A stretch of DNA of 32,549 nucleotides from an uncultured Eisenbergiella sp. (GCA_947630215.1 CANRGX010000027.1:1-32549), one strand, 5' to 3'; shown: positions 1 through 9,130, counted from the stretch's first letter. Notes: generated by a model not told the origin, from the letters alone. Numbers and translations: made by a program.

Positions 1-608
1 CGCGTTTCATCCGCATAGACCCGAAAGCCGTATCCCCTCTCCTGCCCCAGATAGATCGGGGCCGTGGCGGTACCGTACCGGATCGTCGCCAGTCTCCCGG
101 CGTTGCAGTGGGTCAGGATCCCGTCTCCCGGCTTTACCAGGGTCAGGCCGTATTCCCCAATCGCCCTGCACACCGCAATATCTTCCTCCCGGATGGCAAG
201 CGCCTCCCGGCGCAAAAGTCGCTTGATCTCTGGCACGCCCTTCTCTCTGTTTTCCTGTACCACGCGCTCCATCCGGTTCAGCGCCCAGGACAGATTGACC
301 GCCGTGGGACGGGCGGATTCCAGATAGGCCTTCTGCCTGCCGAACTGTTCGCAGAACGAACCGTAATCCTGCGTCTGTATGTCCTCGGCCAACACATAGA
401 TGCCAAGGGCGGCCGCTACGCCGATGGCGGGCGCGCCGCGCACCTTCAGCAGATAAATGGCTTCCCAAATCTCCCGGGCTGTCCGCAGGCGGAGCAGCTC
501 CATCTTTCCCGGCAGCTTCGTCTGATCGAGAATGAGCACGGCGGGTTCCGTCTCATCCAGCGCCACCGTCTCGTACTCTGTGATGCCATTCCTTCTTGTT
601 TCATCCAT
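1..608 (-). CDS. mtnA: S-methyl-5-thioribose-1-phosphate isomerase, partial (C-terminal part beyond left edge)
   Basis: The first 202 residues are present; the family is usually about 345 residues, so the rest lies beyond the left window edge. MtnA isomerises methylthioribose-1-phosphate to methylthioribulose-1-phosphate in methionine salvage, in the cytoplasm. Visible family motifs are VRGAPAIGVAAALG at about 57-70, RPTAVNLSWAL at about 100-110 and ILTHCNAG at 164-171. Cys168 in the last motif corresponds to the catalytic cysteine of the family. The start is the ATG at 606-608, preceded by AAGGA about 11 bases upstream. An ATG in another frame at the same site closes after eight codons. The gene lies 24 bases after a small membrane-protein gene and is probably co-transcribed with it. 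The catalytic Asp of the C-terminal half cannot be checked here. The related eIF2B-like isomerases are the main alternative, but the motifs fit MtnA well. Confidence 0.93.
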   Translation of the reverse strand, partial: MDETRRNGITEYETVALDETEPAVLILDQTKLPGKMELLRLRTAREIWEAIYLLKVRGAPAIGVAAALGIYVLAEDIQTQDYGSFCEQFGRQKAYLESARPTAVNLSWALNRMERVVQENREKGVPEIKRLLRREALAIREEDIAVCRAIGEYGLTLVKPGDGILTHCNAGRLATIRYGTATAPIYLGQERGYGFRVYADET

Positions 609-632
609 TTTGAATAAAATCCTTCATTTTAG

Positions 633-824
633 TCAATCCAACCCTTTGGAAGAACCCGGCACCTTCTCCCGGAAAATACGGGTAACAGCGGCCGCCAGAA
701 ACGCCAGAAAGCAGGAAAGAATCAGGCACAGATCCAGTCCGCCGTTGATTTTCTTCCATCTCTTTCTGCGCTGTTTCTCCTTCTTCCTGCGCATTTTTTT
801 CTGTAGTTTTTCCTGCTTGTCCAC
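633..824 (-). CDS. Small Lys/Arg-rich single-pass membrane protein (63 aa), hypothetical
   Basis: No family is recognised. The first 28 or so residues are very rich in Lys, Arg, Gln and Glu. One hydrophobic segment follows at about 30-51 (LDLCLILSCFLAFLAAAV), then a short basic tail. By the positive-inside rule the N-terminus should be cytoplasmic. The start is a GTG at 822-824, supported by AAAGGAG five bases upstream, which is better than the start of any overlapping frame. The gene sits 39 bases after the flavin reductase-rubredoxin gene and 24 bases before mtnA, consistent with one transcript. The ribosome binding site, the tight spacing and the clean transmembrane segment support a real gene. 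Its function is unknown. Confidence 0.6.
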   Translation of the reverse strand: MDKQEKLQKKMRRKKEKQRRKRWKKINGGLDLCLILSCFLAFLAAAVTRIFREKVPGSSKGLD

Positions 825-863
825 GCCCTCTCCTTTCCGCCGGCCATATGCGCGGACGCCTTC

Positions 864-1499
864 TCATTTCTTTTCAAAAACGGACTTGGGCTGTTTGCAG
901 ATCGGACAGACGAAATCCTCCGGCAGTTCCTCAAAGGGCGTCTCCCCATCATAGACATATCCGCAGACGCTGCACACCCACTTCTGCCCGCTCTGTGTTT
1001 CCTCCGGAATATAGGTAGGCGCGTTCTTCGGGCTCTTTCCCTTCACCACCTTATGGTAATACGCATAGGTCATAGGGTCGCCTCCCTTTAAGACGTCGGC
1101 GTCCACTACCTTCCCCAGGAAAACCGTGTGCGTTTCCGTCTCCATTTTGTCGATCACTTCGCAGACAAGATAGGCGCAGGCGTCTTCAATTACGGGCAGA
1201 TTCCCCCGGATCGCATACGCGGTATCTGCAAACTTGTCTGTCTTTTCCCCGGACTGAAAGCCGAAAGTGCCGATAATGGACGGATCGGTCTGCTCCGACA
1301 GCACCGCAATCGCAAAGCGTCCGCAGTCTGCGATGCACCGGTTGGTATAGTTGTCATGGTTGATGCTGACCGCGACGGTGGCCGGACTGGATGTGATCTG
1401 CATGGCGGAATTGGCGACACAGCCCGTGGCTCTGCCCCTGTCCCAGGTGGAAACCACATACACCCCGTAAGATAAGGTTCTGAATGCGTTGGTATTCAT
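864..1499 (-). CDS. Flavin reductase-like domain fused to rubredoxin (high-molecular-weight rubredoxin type)
   Basis: This 211-residue protein has an FMN-binding flavin reductase/flavoredoxin domain at about 1-155, with [14 protein letters not shown] at 26-39 typical of the split-barrel fold. A short rubredoxin domain follows at about 172-211. Cys176, Cys179, Cys198 and Cys201 form two CxxC knuckles that would bind one iron. The rubredoxin is of the shortened type, lacking the usual loop between the knuckles. The same architecture occurs in Moorella Hrb, which passes electrons from NAD(P)H to the A-type flavoprotein FprA for NO or O2 reduction. A role in oxidative or nitrosative stress is inferred from that family; no fprA lies in this window. 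The start ATG follows AGGAGG about 10 bases upstream, and a sigma-A promoter lies further up. Confidence 0.9.
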   Translation of the reverse strand: MNTNAFRTLSYGVYVVSTWDRGRATGCVANSAMQITSSPATVAVSINHDNYTNRCIADCGRFAIAVLSEQTDPSIIGTFGFQSGEKTDKFADTAYAIRGNLPVIEDACAYLVCEVIDKMETETHTVFLGKVVDADVLKGGDPMTYAYYHKVVKGKSPKNAPTYIPEETQSGQKWVCSVCGYVYDGETPFEELPEDFVCPICKQPKSVFEKK

Positions 1500-1552
1500 T
1501 TCTTTACTCCCTCCTTTTTTGACGTTTCAAAAGAAAAAGATTTTCTGATTTG

Positions 1553-1581
1553 ATTATAGTTTACCCTCTCCGAAAAAGCAA
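1553..1581 (-). promoter_or_regulatory. Sigma-A promoter of the flavin reductase-rubredoxin operon
   Basis: On the minus strand the -10 is a perfect TATAAT (1553-1558). A weaker -35, TTGCTT (1576-1581), lies 17 bases upstream. The predicted transcript starts near 1546, about 45 bases before the start codon, and includes AAAAAAGGAGGG. Confidence 0.65.
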
Positions 1582-1625
1582 ATGATATTCCTTCGCTTTC
1601 CGTTTTTACCGCCGGTTTTCCATAC

Positions 1626-1658
1626 AAAAAACTGCCCGCTTTTGACGGGCAGTTTTTC
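1626..1658 (-). terminator. Intrinsic terminator after etfA
   Basis: An 8-bp stem (ACTGCCCG at 1631-1638 with CGGGCAGT at 1646-1653) has a 7-base loop and is flanked by an A run on the left and a T run on the right. On the minus strand it reads as a hairpin plus a U run about 40 bases after the etfA stop. Its symmetry means it could also stop plus-strand transcripts. Confidence 0.88.
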
Positions 1659-1698
1659 CTTTCCGGCAGGAAGGCCTGTAGAATATGCCTTCCGCCGA

Positions 1699-2742
1699 TT
1701 ATTTCTGGGCCTTCGCCTCTTTGATTTTCTCGGTCAGCATCGGGACGATCTTGTTTAAGTCGCCTACCACGCCATAGTCCGCCACATCGAAAATGGGGGC
1801 CGTCTCGTCCTTGTTGATGGCGATGATAATGTCGGATTCCTCCATGCCCGCCAGATGCTGAATGGCGCCGGAAATGCCGACGGCAAAGTAGACGTGGGGC
1901 CGCACGGTCTTACCGGTCTGGCCCACCTGCAGCGCCTTGGGCTTCCAGCCCGCGTCCACCACCGCACGGGAGCAGCTCACGGTGCCGCCCACCGCGTCCG
2001 CCAGATCCTCCAGCAGCTTGAAGTTCTCGGGGCTTCCCACGCCGCGGCCGCCGGATACCAGAATCTTGGCGTCCATAATGTCCTCGATATCGGAAACCGC
2101 TTTTACGATCTCCAGGATTTCCACATATTTATTGTCGGGCGTAAAGCCGGGATTGAACTCCTCGATCACCGCCTGCGCGCCTTCCACGCGGGGCGCTTTC
2201 TGCATGACGCCGGGACGGACCGTCGCCATCTGCGGACGGAAATCCGGGCAGGCAATGGTGGCAATGGTGTTGCCGCCGAAAGCCGGACGGGTCATCAGGA
2301 GCTGGTTGTGCTTCTGCTCCTTGCCGGGAACCGGATTGATGGGGAAATCTCCGATATCCAGCTGCGTGCAGTCCGCAGTCAGACCGGTATGGATTCTCGC
2401 GGATACGCGGGGCCCTAAGTCGCGGCCGATGGCCGTCGCGCCAATCAGCATGATTTCGGGCTTATACTTGCGGATTACCTCGGCCAGGGCGTGGGCGTAA
2501 GGCTCCGTCCTGTATTCCTTCAGTTCGGGATCGTCCACCACGATGATCCTGTCTGCGCCGTACTCCGCCAGCTCGGTGCAAAGTCCCTTTACCTGACTGC
2601 CGATTAAGACCGCCGTCACCTCTGTTCCCAGATCCTTTGCCAGATCCTTTCCTTTGCCCACCAGCTCCAGAGCGATCCCGCTCAGTTCGTTGTCCACCTG
2701 CTGCGCAAAGACAAATACGCCTTTATATTCTTCTAAGTTCAT
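1699..2742 (-). CDS. etfA: Electron transfer flavoprotein alpha subunit (butyryl-CoA dehydrogenase partner)
   Basis: EtfA pairs with EtfB and Bcd in the cytoplasmic complex that reduces crotonyl-CoA to butyryl-CoA. In anaerobes this complex bifurcates electrons from NADH to crotonyl-CoA and ferredoxin. The N-terminal domain carries GADRIIVVDDP and IGATAIGRDLGPRVSARI. The C-terminal FAD domain carries SGGRGVGSPENF, VGQTGKTVRPHVYFAVGISGAIQH and a terminal AINKDETAPIFDVADYGVVGD segment, all ETF-alpha signatures. I chose the ATG at 2740-2742 (347 residues, MNLEEYKG), which has a GGTGA-like site upstream. A GTG four codons earlier lacks a ribosome binding site, and close butyrate-producer homologues begin MNL. 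It is the last gene of the thl-crt-hbd-bcd-etfB-etfA operon, followed by a terminator. Confidence 0.96.
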   Translation of the reverse strand: MNLEEYKGVFVFAQQVDNELSGIALELVGKGKDLAKDLGTEVTAVLIGSQVKGLCTELAEYGADRIIVVDDPELKEYRTEPYAHALAEVIRKYKPEIMLIGATAIGRDLGPRVSARIHTGLTADCTQLDIGDFPINPVPGKEQKHNQLLMTRPAFGGNTIATIACPDFRPQMATVRPGVMQKAPRVEGAQAVIEEFNPGFTPDNKYVEILEIVKAVSDIEDIMDAKILVSGGRGVGSPENFKLLEDLADAVGGTVSCSRAVVDAGWKPKALQVGQTGKTVRPHVYFAVGISGAIQHLAGMEESDIIIAINKDETAPIFDVADYGVVGDLNKIVPMLTEKIKEAKAQK

Positions 2743-2771
2743 CTCATTCACCACGCTTTTCTTTTTATTTG

Positions 2772-3554
2772 TTAAATCACATGTTTGGTCAGCAGCTTAT
2801 CCATGATATAATCCACGGATTCCGCGGGATCCAGGACAACCTTCTCGCCCGCGCCCTTGCGCACCTTATCGGAGGCCTTGGCGATCTGGGTCGGGGAGCC
2901 TTTCAGCCCCAGGTTGGAATCCAGCGTATCCACCAGATTCGCCCTTCCCCATACGGTAATTTCGGCGTCGTAAGCGTCGAAAATGCCGCCGGGCGTCATA
3001 TAGCGGGGCTCGTTTAATTCTGCCAGCGCCGTGATCAGGCAGGGCATTTTCGCCTTGAGCACATGGTATCTGTCGTCATACTGGCGCTCCACGATGACGG
3101 AGTCCCCGTCGATCTTGATGTTCTGCGCATAGCTGATAACCGGTATGTTCAGATGTTCGGAAAGCTGCGGCCCAACCTGCGCGGTATCGCCGTCGATGGC
3201 CTGCCGTCCCGTGATGATCAGATCGTATTCCAGATTGCGGATGGCGCCCGCCAGCGTCTGGCTGGTAGCCCAGGTGTCCGCGCCGCCCAGCACCCTGTCC
3301 GTCACCAGGATTCCCTTGTCCGCGCCCATGGCCATCGCCTCGCGCAGCACTTCTTCCGCCTTGGGAAGTCCCATGGTGATGACGGTCACTTCCGCACCGT
3401 ACTGATCCTTTAATCTCAATGCGGCTTCCAGTCCCGCCTTGTCGTCCGGGTTCATGATTGCCAGCATCGCGCTTCTGTCCAGCGTACCGTCGGGATTGAA
3501 TTTCACGCCGCCCTTGGTATCGGGAACCTGTTTAATACAAACAACGATTTTCAT
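2772..3554 (-). CDS. etfB: Electron transfer flavoprotein beta subunit
   Basis: This 260-residue protein begins MKIVVCIKQVPDT, the canonical ETF-beta opening. It contains MGADKGILVTDRVLGGADTWATSQTLA at about 97-123 and LIITGRQAIDGDTAQVGPQLSEHL at about 131-154, which match the ETF signature region. EtfB binds the flavin that receives NADH electrons in bifurcating Bcd-Etf complexes; the length fits that group. It sits between bcd and etfA with short gaps, matching the subunit order of clostridial butyrate operons. Bifurcation is inferred from family and context and is not proved by the sequence alone. Confidence 0.96.
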   Translation of the reverse strand: MKIVVCIKQVPDTKGGVKFNPDGTLDRSAMLAIMNPDDKAGLEAALRLKDQYGAEVTVITMGLPKAEEVLREAMAMGADKGILVTDRVLGGADTWATSQTLAGAIRNLEYDLIITGRQAIDGDTAQVGPQLSEHLNIPVISYAQNIKIDGDSVIVERQYDDRYHVLKAKMPCLITALAELNEPRYMTPGGIFDAYDAEITVWGRANLVDTLDSNLGLKGSPTQIAKASDKVRKGAGEKVVLDPAESVDYIMDKLLTKHVI

Positions 3555-3605
3555 TGTATGAATCTCTCCTCACTTTCGTTTTGCAAGATATAGGAACCGC
3601 TTTGC

Positions 3606-4757
3606 TTATTTCAGCAGGGCGCTGGAAATAACCATTCTCTGCACTTCGCTGGTACCTTCGTAAATCTCGGTGATCTTCGCGTCGCGCATCATACGCTCCA
3701 CTTCATATTCCCTGGTGTAACCGTAACCGCCGTGCAGCTGAACCGCCTTGGTGGTGACTTCCATTGCCACTTCCGCCGCATACAGCTTTGCCATAGCCGC
3801 TTCCACGGAATAGGATTTCTGTGTGGCCTTGGCCACAGCCGCCTTGTAGACCAGAAGCTGCGCCGCCTGTACCTTGGTGGCCATATCCGCCAGCTGGAAC
3901 TGGGTATTCTGGAACGCCGCAATGGCCCTTCCAAACTGCTTTCTTTCCTTTACATAGGCGATGGTGGATTCCAGCGCGCCCTCCGCGATGCCCAGCGCCT
4001 GGGAAGCGATCCCGATACGGCCGCCGTCCAGCGTGTGCATGGCGATGTTGAAGCCCTTGCCCTGCTGCCCCAGCAGATTCTCCTTCGGGATCCTGCAGTC
4101 CTGGAAGATCAGCTCATAGGTGGAAGAACCGCGGATACCCATTTTCTTTTCCTTCGTGCCGAAGGTAAAGCCGGGCGTTCCCTTTTCCACGATAAAGGCG
4201 GAAATTTCCTTCTGCATCCTGCCGCGCTTCTCCACCATACCGGTCACAGCGAAAATCACATAGACGTCCGCTTCCTTCCCGTTGGTGATAAAGCACTTGG
4301 AACCGTTTAAGACCCACTCGTCCCCGTCCAGAACCGCCTTGGTCTGCTGTCCCTGGGCATCGGTGCCGGCGCCGGGCTCCGTCAGACCGAAAGCGCCCAG
4401 CTTCTCGCCCTTGGCCAGCGGAACCAGATACTTCTGCTTCTGTTCTTCCGTGCCGAAGGTCATAATCGGGTCACAGCACAGGGAGGTGTGGGCGGAAACG
4501 ATAACGCCGGTGGTGCCGCATACCTTGGAGAGCTCCTCTACGCACATCGTATAGGTCAGCGGGTCACAGCCCTGTCCGCCGTACTCCTTGGGCACCGGAA
4601 TCCCCATAAATCCCGCCTTGACCATTTTGTCTACGGTAACTCTGGGAAATTCCTCCGTCTCATCCACTTCCTGGGCCAGAGGTTTTACTTCTTTTTCGGC
4701 AAACTCTTTAAAGAGCTGTCTTGCCATTTCATGTTTCTTATCCAACACAAAATCCAT
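3606..4757 (-). CDS. bcd: Butyryl-CoA dehydrogenase (short-chain acyl-CoA dehydrogenase)
   Basis: This 383-residue acyl-CoA dehydrogenase has the expected family length. FAD and substrate motifs include [38 protein letters not shown] and [23 protein letters not shown]. The C-terminal [11 protein letters not shown] places a glutamate at residue 367, the position of the catalytic base in short-chain enzymes such as that of Megasphaera elsdenii. It reduces crotonyl-CoA to butyryl-CoA with the EtfAB encoded immediately downstream. The operon context (hbd upstream, etfB downstream) makes butyryl-CoA a far better assignment than branched-chain or long-chain substrates. Confidence 0.96.
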   Translation of the reverse strand: MDFVLDKKHEMARQLFKEFAEKEVKPLAQEVDETEEFPRVTVDKMVKAGFMGIPVPKEYGGQGCDPLTYTMCVEELSKVCGTTGVIVSAHTSLCCDPIMTFGTEEQKQKYLVPLAKGEKLGAFGLTEPGAGTDAQGQQTKAVLDGDEWVLNGSKCFITNGKEADVYVIFAVTGMVEKRGRMQKEISAFIVEKGTPGFTFGTKEKKMGIRGSSTYELIFQDCRIPKENLLGQQGKGFNIAMHTLDGGRIGIASQALGIAEGALESTIAYVKERKQFGRAIAAFQNTQFQLADMATKVQAAQLLVYKAAVAKATQKSYSVEAAMAKLYAAEVAMEVTTKAVQLHGGYGYTREYEVERMMRDAKITEIYEGTSEVQRMVISSALLK

Positions 4758-4786
4758 GTCTCTCTATCCTCCAAAAATTTTCTCGC

Positions 4787-5626
4787 TTATTTTGCGTAGT
4801 CATAAAACCCGATACCGGTCTTTTTCCCCAGCTTGCCGGCGCGCACCATCTTGCGCAGCAAAGGATGCGGACGGTACTTGGGATCGCCGGTCTCGGCCTG
4901 CAGCACCTCCATGATCGCCAGCACAATATCCAGGCCCACCAGATCGCCCAGTGCCAGAGGCCCCATGGGGTGAGACGCACCCAGCTTCATGGCGGTGTCA
5001 ATATCCTCTGCGGAAGCGATGCCGTCCGCGTAAATGCCGATGGCTTCGTTGATCATCGGAATCAGAATCTTGTTGACCACAAACCCGGGCGCTTCCTTTA
5101 CTTCCACAGGGGTCTTCCCGATCTGGACGGCAATGTCCTTGATCCGGGCCACCAGCTCGGCGGGCGTGTTCTCTCCGGCGATCACCTCCACCAGCTTCAT
5201 GCGGTCCGCCGGGTTAAAGAAGTGCATCCCGATCAGCGGCCTGTCCAGTCCCGCGCCCATTTCCGTCAGGGACAGGGAGGAGGTGTTGGAAGCAAAAATG
5301 CAATCCGGCTTTACAATCGACATCAGCTCCTTAAACGTGGTCTTCTTAATTTCCATTTTTTCCGGCGCGACCTCAATCACCAGATCGCAGTCCGTGCAGA
5401 TGTCCTTCAGACCGCAGACAATCTTGCCCATGATCTCCTCGCCCTTTTCGGCGGTAATCTTTTCCTTGCCCACCAGGAAGTTGATATTCTTCTGGATCCT
5501 GGCCTTGCCGCCCTCGGCAAATTCCATCGAAATATCGCAAAGGCAGACTTCGTAACCGTCCGTCATTGCAAAAGCCTGTGCAATTCCGGCACCCATGGTG
5601 CCCGCACCGATAACGCCAACCTTCAT
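4787..5626 (-). CDS. hbd: 3-hydroxybutyryl-CoA dehydrogenase
   Basis: This 279-residue enzyme reduces acetoacetyl-CoA to 3-hydroxybutyryl-CoA using NAD(P)H. The N-terminus has the dinucleotide-binding motif [30 protein letters not shown] and [17 protein letters not shown] follow, the latter containing the catalytic His of the HFFNP motif. The C-terminal dimer domain has [37 protein letters not shown] and the terminal [11 protein letters not shown]. The size and motifs are those of clostridial Hbd. The gene is separated from bcd by 29 bases and from crt by 45 bases, consistent with a single transcript. Confidence 0.97.
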   Translation of the reverse strand: MKVGVIGAGTMGAGIAQAFAMTDGYEVCLCDISMEFAEGGKARIQKNINFLVGKEKITAEKGEEIMGKIVCGLKDICTDCDLVIEVAPEKMEIKKTTFKELMSIVKPDCIFASNTSSLSLTEMGAGLDRPLIGMHFFNPADRMKLVEVIAGENTPAELVARIKDIAVQIGKTPVEVKEAPGFVVNKILIPMINEAIGIYADGIASAEDIDTAMKLGASHPMGPLALGDLVGLDIVLAIMEVLQAETGDPKYRPHPLLRKMVRAGKLGKKTGIGFYDYAK

Positions 5627-5671
5627 TGTGTTGTCCTCCTGTCCTGATAATTGATTTCTGTTTTTATAACA

Positions 5672-6457
5672 TCAGCGGTTCTGAAAGGGTTCTTTGACCT
5701 TTTCCTTGTTTTTGTCCAGGAAAAACGCCATGCCGTACTTCTGATCCTGCGTTTCAAAGCAGTCTCCGAACAGCTTTTCCTCCAGCGCCACAGCCTGATC
5801 CATATCCAGATCCAGCCCCTCGTTGATGGCCTTCTTACAGTTGCGCACGGCAATGGGCGCATTCTTGGCGATCCCGGCCGCCATCTTTTCCGCCGCCGCC
5901 ATCAGCTCCTCCTGCGGATAGACCGCGTTTACCAGCCCGATGCGCAGCGCTTCGTCGGCCTTGATGTTGCGCGCGGTATAGATCATCTGCTTGGCCATTC
6001 CGGCGCCCACCAGACGCGCCAGCCGCTGCGTGCCGCCGAACCCGGGCGTAATGCCCAGTCCCACTTCGGGCTGTCCGAACACCGCGTTGTCGGAGCAGAT
6101 ACGGATGTCGCAGCTCATGGAAATCTCACAGCCGCCGCCCAGGGCAAACCCGTTTACTGCGGCAATGACGGGAATCGGGAACGTCTCCAGCTTGCGGAAC
6201 ACGTCGTTGCCCTTTTTCCCAAACGCCTGGCCCTCTGCCTTGGTCAGCGTGCTCATCTCGCCGATATCCGCGCCGGCCACAAAGGATTTCTGCCCCGCGC
6301 CGGTCAGAATCAGGCACCTCACCACGGAAAGATCCACGTTGTCCAGCGTCTGATCCAGTTCTTCCAGCACCGTGGAATTGAGCGCGTTGAGCGCTTTCTC
6401 CCGGTTGATGGTGAGAATGGCGTAGCTGCCCTTTTGCTCGTATAAAATATACTCCAT
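5672..6457 (-). CDS. crt: 3-hydroxybutyryl-CoA dehydratase (crotonase)
   Basis: This enoyl-CoA hydratase dehydrates 3-hydroxybutyryl-CoA to crotonyl-CoA. The oxyanion-hole and active-site segments are visible as SFVAGADIGEMS, NGFALGGGCEISMSCD and FGQPEVGLGITPGFGGTQRL. The two catalytic Glu positions of the crotonase family fall in GGGCE and PEVGLG. I chose the ATG at 6455-6457 (261 residues, MEYILYEQ), the normal length for clostridial Crt, with GGAG six bases upstream. Two in-frame upstream ATGs would add up to ten residues without a better ribosome binding site. It follows thl after an unusually long 160-base gap containing two strong hairpins. Confidence 0.96.
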   Translation of the reverse strand: MEYILYEQKGSYAILTINREKALNALNSTVLEELDQTLDNVDLSVVRCLILTGAGQKSFVAGADIGEMSTLTKAEGQAFGKKGNDVFRKLETFPIPVIAAVNGFALGGGCEISMSCDIRICSDNAVFGQPEVGLGITPGFGGTQRLARLVGAGMAKQMIYTARNIKADEALRIGLVNAVYPQEELMAAAEKMAAGIAKNAPIAVRNCKKAINEGLDLDMDQAVALEEKLFGDCFETQDQKYGMAFFLDKNKEKVKEPFQNR

Positions 6458-6490
6458 CTTTCTCTCCATTCCGAAGCGTTTCAACAACGG

Positions 6491-6567
6491 GACGGCGCAG
6501 GCGCCGCAAACGCGTCTCCTGCGCCCGTCATCGGGGCTGTCCGGGACGCTCCGACCCAGACAGCCCC
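6491..6567 (-). other. Two tandem strong hairpins in the thl-crt intercistronic gap
   Basis: Hairpin A pairs GACGGCGCAGG (6491-6501) with CCTGCGCCCGTC (6518-6529), an 11-bp stem with one bulged C. Hairpin B pairs GGGGCTGTC (6533-6541) with GACAGCCCC (6559-6567), a perfect 9-bp stem. Neither is followed by a U run on the minus strand, so they are unlikely to be terminators. They may protect or process the thl and crt messages separately; that role is inference. Confidence 0.6.
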
Positions 6568-6616
6568 GCGAACGAAGTCCGTTTTTTTAAAGGAATCTGC
6601 CAATTTCCGATTCGGT

Positions 6617-7798
6617 TCAGTCTCTCTCTACGATGGTCGCGCAGCCCATGCCGCCGCCGATGCAGAGGGTCGCCAGACCCTTTTTCGCATCCTTTGCTTC
6701 CATCTCATGCAGCAAGGTCACCAGAATCCGGCAGCCGGAAGCGCCCACCGGATGTCCCAGCGCGATGGCGCCGCCGTTGGGGTTGAGCTGTTCGTCCGTA
6801 AAGCCCAGCTCTCTCTGTACCGCCACGGACTGTGCCGCAAACGCTTCGTTGGCCTCGATGATATCGAAGTCTTCAATCTTCATGCCCGTCTTGGCCATGA
6901 CCTTCTTCGTGGCCGCCACCGGGCCGATGCCCATGATGGCCGGATCCACGCCTGCCAGCGCGCCCGCTACCCAGGTTGCCATGGGCTTGACGCCCAGCTC
7001 TTTTGCCTTTTCCTCGCTCATCACCACAATGGCGGCCGCGCCGTCATTGATACCGGAAGCGTTCCCCGCGGTCACCAGGCCGTCCTTCTTGAAAGCGGGA
7101 CGCAGCCTCGCGATGCCCTCGGCCGTGGTGCCGGGACGGGGTCCCTCGTCCTTATTGAAAATCACCGTGGTCTTTTTCTGCTTCACTTCCACCGGCACGA
7201 TCTCCTTGTCGAAAGCGCCGGATTCCTGTGCCGCTACCGCCTTCTGCTGGGAGTTGGCCGCGAACTTGTCCAGTTCCTCGCGGGTGATGCCCCATTTCTC
7301 GCAGATATTCTCCGCCGTGATACCCATATGGTAATCGTTGAACGCATCCCAAAGGGCGTCGTGCACCATGGTATCCACCAGCTTGCCATCGTTCATGCGG
7401 TAGCCGTAACGGCCCTGCATCACAGCGTAGGGAGCCATGGACATATTTTCCATACCGCCGGCCACCACGATGTCCGCGTCGCCTACGGCGATCATCTGCG
7501 CGGCCAGATTCACACAGTTCAGACCGGAACCGCACACCACATTGATCGTAACCGCGGGCGTCTCAATCGGCAGCCCCGCCTTGATGGATGCCTGGCGCGC
7601 CACATTCTGTCCCTGTCCGGCCTGGATGACACATCCCATATATACCTGGTCAACCTGATCGGCAGGCACGCCCGCCCTGTTCAGCGCTTCCTTGATAACG
7701 ATGGAACCCAGCTCCACGGCCGGGACCGTGCTCAGCGTACCGCCCATCACTCCGATGGCCGTGCGGCATGCGCCTGCCAGTACAATTTTCTTTGCCAT
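6617..7798 (-). CDS. thlA: Acetyl-CoA acetyltransferase (thiolase)
   Basis: This 393-residue biosynthetic thiolase condenses two acetyl-CoA into acetoacetyl-CoA, the first step of butyrate formation. The nucleophilic Cys89 lies in [44 protein letters not shown] and [17 protein letters not shown] carry the family signatures, and the C-terminal [15 protein letters not shown] supplies the second active-site cysteine. It is the first gene of the butyryl-CoA operon. ACGGAGGT lies about seven bases before the ATG, and an excellent sigma-A promoter is roughly 70 bases upstream. The length and biosynthetic context argue against a degradative thiolase. Confidence 0.97.
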   Translation of the reverse strand: MAKKIVLAGACRTAIGVMGGTLSTVPAVELGSIVIKEALNRAGVPADQVDQVYMGCVIQAGQGQNVARQASIKAGLPIETPAVTINVVCGSGLNCVNLAAQMIAVGDADIVVAGGMENMSMAPYAVMQGRYGYRMNDGKLVDTMVHDALWDAFNDYHMGITAENICEKWGITREELDKFAANSQQKAVAAQESGAFDKEIVPVEVKQKKTTVIFNKDEGPRPGTTAEGIARLRPAFKKDGLVTAGNASGINDGAAAIVVMSEEKAKELGVKPMATWVAGALAGVDPAIMGIGPVAATKKVMAKTGMKIEDFDIIEANEAFAAQSVAVQRELGFTDEQLNPNGGAIALGHPVGASGCRILVTLLHEMEAKDAKKGLATLCIGGGMGCATIVERD

Positions 7799-7871
7799 TT
7801 TTTTACCTCCGTAAGGATATCGAATTGCAGTTCCGAGTTTGTTAATTTTTTATCATTCACTCGTTGAATTT

Positions 7872-7900
7872 ATTATAGCACACTCCTACAGACAGGGCAA
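7872..7900 (-). promoter_or_regulatory. Sigma-A promoter of the thl-crt-hbd-bcd-etfBA operon
   Basis: The -35 is TTGCCC (7895-7900), the spacer is 17 bases and the -10 is TATAAT (7872-7877), extended by TGC directly upstream. Transcription should begin near 7865, giving a leader of about 65 bases. The promoter lies just after the stop codon of the M23 peptidase gene. No terminator is visible between the two, so some read-through from that gene is possible. Confidence 0.87.
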
Positions 7901-7909
7901 GGAAAACTT

Positions 7910-8995
7910 TCACTTCTTTGCCGCTTCTGCCGCGGGATCCCGGATCTGCAGAACCCGCTTCCATTCCTTCGTTCCTTCCACCTTTGCCACGCCGCTGCGG
8001 TGCCTGCGCAAAAACTGGCTCAGCTGATAACAGTCGATCCAGATCTCGTTGTCGGACTCCTTCTGGGATTCGTCAAAAATCAGTTCCAGCCCCCAGTGCA
8101 AATGCGTGGTCTTGATGTTATTCACGTTTTCCTCTGTGCTGTAGCCCGTATGGCCCATATAGCCGATGACCTGTCCGGCGGTCACCACGCTGCCCTCCTC
8201 CAGATCCGACTGGTAGGGATAGTTCTGGCGCAGATGGGCGTAATAATAGTAGCGCTTTCTGTCAAAGCTGCGGATGCCGATGCGCCAGCCGCCGTACTGG
8301 TTCCAGCCCAGCACCTCCACATAACCGGACTCAATAGCGATGATCGGCGTCCCCACCAGACCCATCATATCGTGCCCCAGATGGGGACGGCTGTATCCGT
8401 AGCTGCGCGCCGCGCCGAAATCATCGTAATCCGAATAGTCGAATCCCTTGGCGATGGGCGAATAGGCCTTCAGCCCGTAAACCTGCTGCCATGTTACAGT
8501 TCCATCCTCTCCTTCTATCTGCGCTTCATAGGGCCCCACCATACCGGAGAGCACCGCTTCGTAGGCTTCCTTATAATAAGGATAATATTTCAGTTCCCTG
8601 CCCGCTTCTTCGATGACATCCGTGGCCGTGCGCTGCCCGTCTGCTTCTTTAAGGGCCTTTTTTGCCATATCCTTCATGGTCTGCATCGCCTGTCTGGAAA
8701 ACTCCCCGCCCCACCTGGCTGCAGTATAGGCCAGGAGGGAAATCCAGTTTAGTTCTGTGCCCGCTTCATGCGCCAGGATATCCTGCTCACAGGCATATTC
8801 CAGCGCCTGACTGGACACGGTAAAATCCACCCATTTGATGTAGTCCTTTTTCCCTTCCTTTGTTTCCGTCTGCCCGATCTCAATGTTGTCGGAAAAGACG
8901 GGAGCCTTCTGTCTGTCCGCATATCGGCCGCACAGAAGCAGAAAAAGAAGAAACAGTTCCACAAGGATCGCTGCCTGACAGATTCTCGAACGCAT
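7910..8995 (-). CDS. Membrane-anchored or secreted M23 family metallopeptidase
   Basis: From the ATG at 8993-8995 the protein has 361 residues. It begins with MRSRICQ and a hydrophobic stretch (AAILVELFLLFLLLCG) that acts as signal peptide or anchor. The C-terminal half is an M23 (lysostaphin/LytM) domain. GHDMMG carries the first zinc His and Asp, SGYVEVLGWNQYGGWRIGIRS is the barrel core, and THLHWGLEL carries the HxH motif. Such enzymes cut peptidoglycan cross-bridges or have spore-wall roles. The open frame extends upstream to 9148, but that start lies inside the hpf terminator (9131-9165), so the downstream start with a real signal sequence is preferred. A ribosome binding site is weak here (GGGCGGA). 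The central 160 residues are helical and not assigned to a family. Confidence 0.85.
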   Translation of the reverse strand: MRSRICQAAILVELFLLFLLLCGRYADRQKAPVFSDNIEIGQTETKEGKKDYIKWVDFTVSSQALEYACEQDILAHEAGTELNWISLLAYTAARWGGEFSRQAMQTMKDMAKKALKEADGQRTATDVIEEAGRELKYYPYYKEAYEAVLSGMVGPYEAQIEGEDGTVTWQQVYGLKAYSPIAKGFDYSDYDDFGAARSYGYSRPHLGHDMMGLVGTPIIAIESGYVEVLGWNQYGGWRIGIRSFDRKRYYYYAHLRQNYPYQSDLEEGSVVTAGQVIGYMGHTGYSTEENVNNIKTTHLHWGLELIFDESQKESDNEIWIDCYQLSQFLRRHRSGVAKVEGTKEWKRVLQIRDPAAEAAKK

Positions 8996-9130
8996 GGGGT
9001 GTCCGCCCGTTTCCGCGCGCCAACGGCACCGCCGTTTTGAAAAAAGCACGCCGCATTTGTTGATCTCATTGTATGAAAGGGGCCGCCGTTCCAGAACTTC
9101 CGGCAGCGTATCCGGCATGGCCTCTTTTGC

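Noticed and set aside
6491-6567. Terminator between thl and crt
   Set aside because: Both hairpins lack a U run on the minus strand, and crt has no promoter of its own that I can see.
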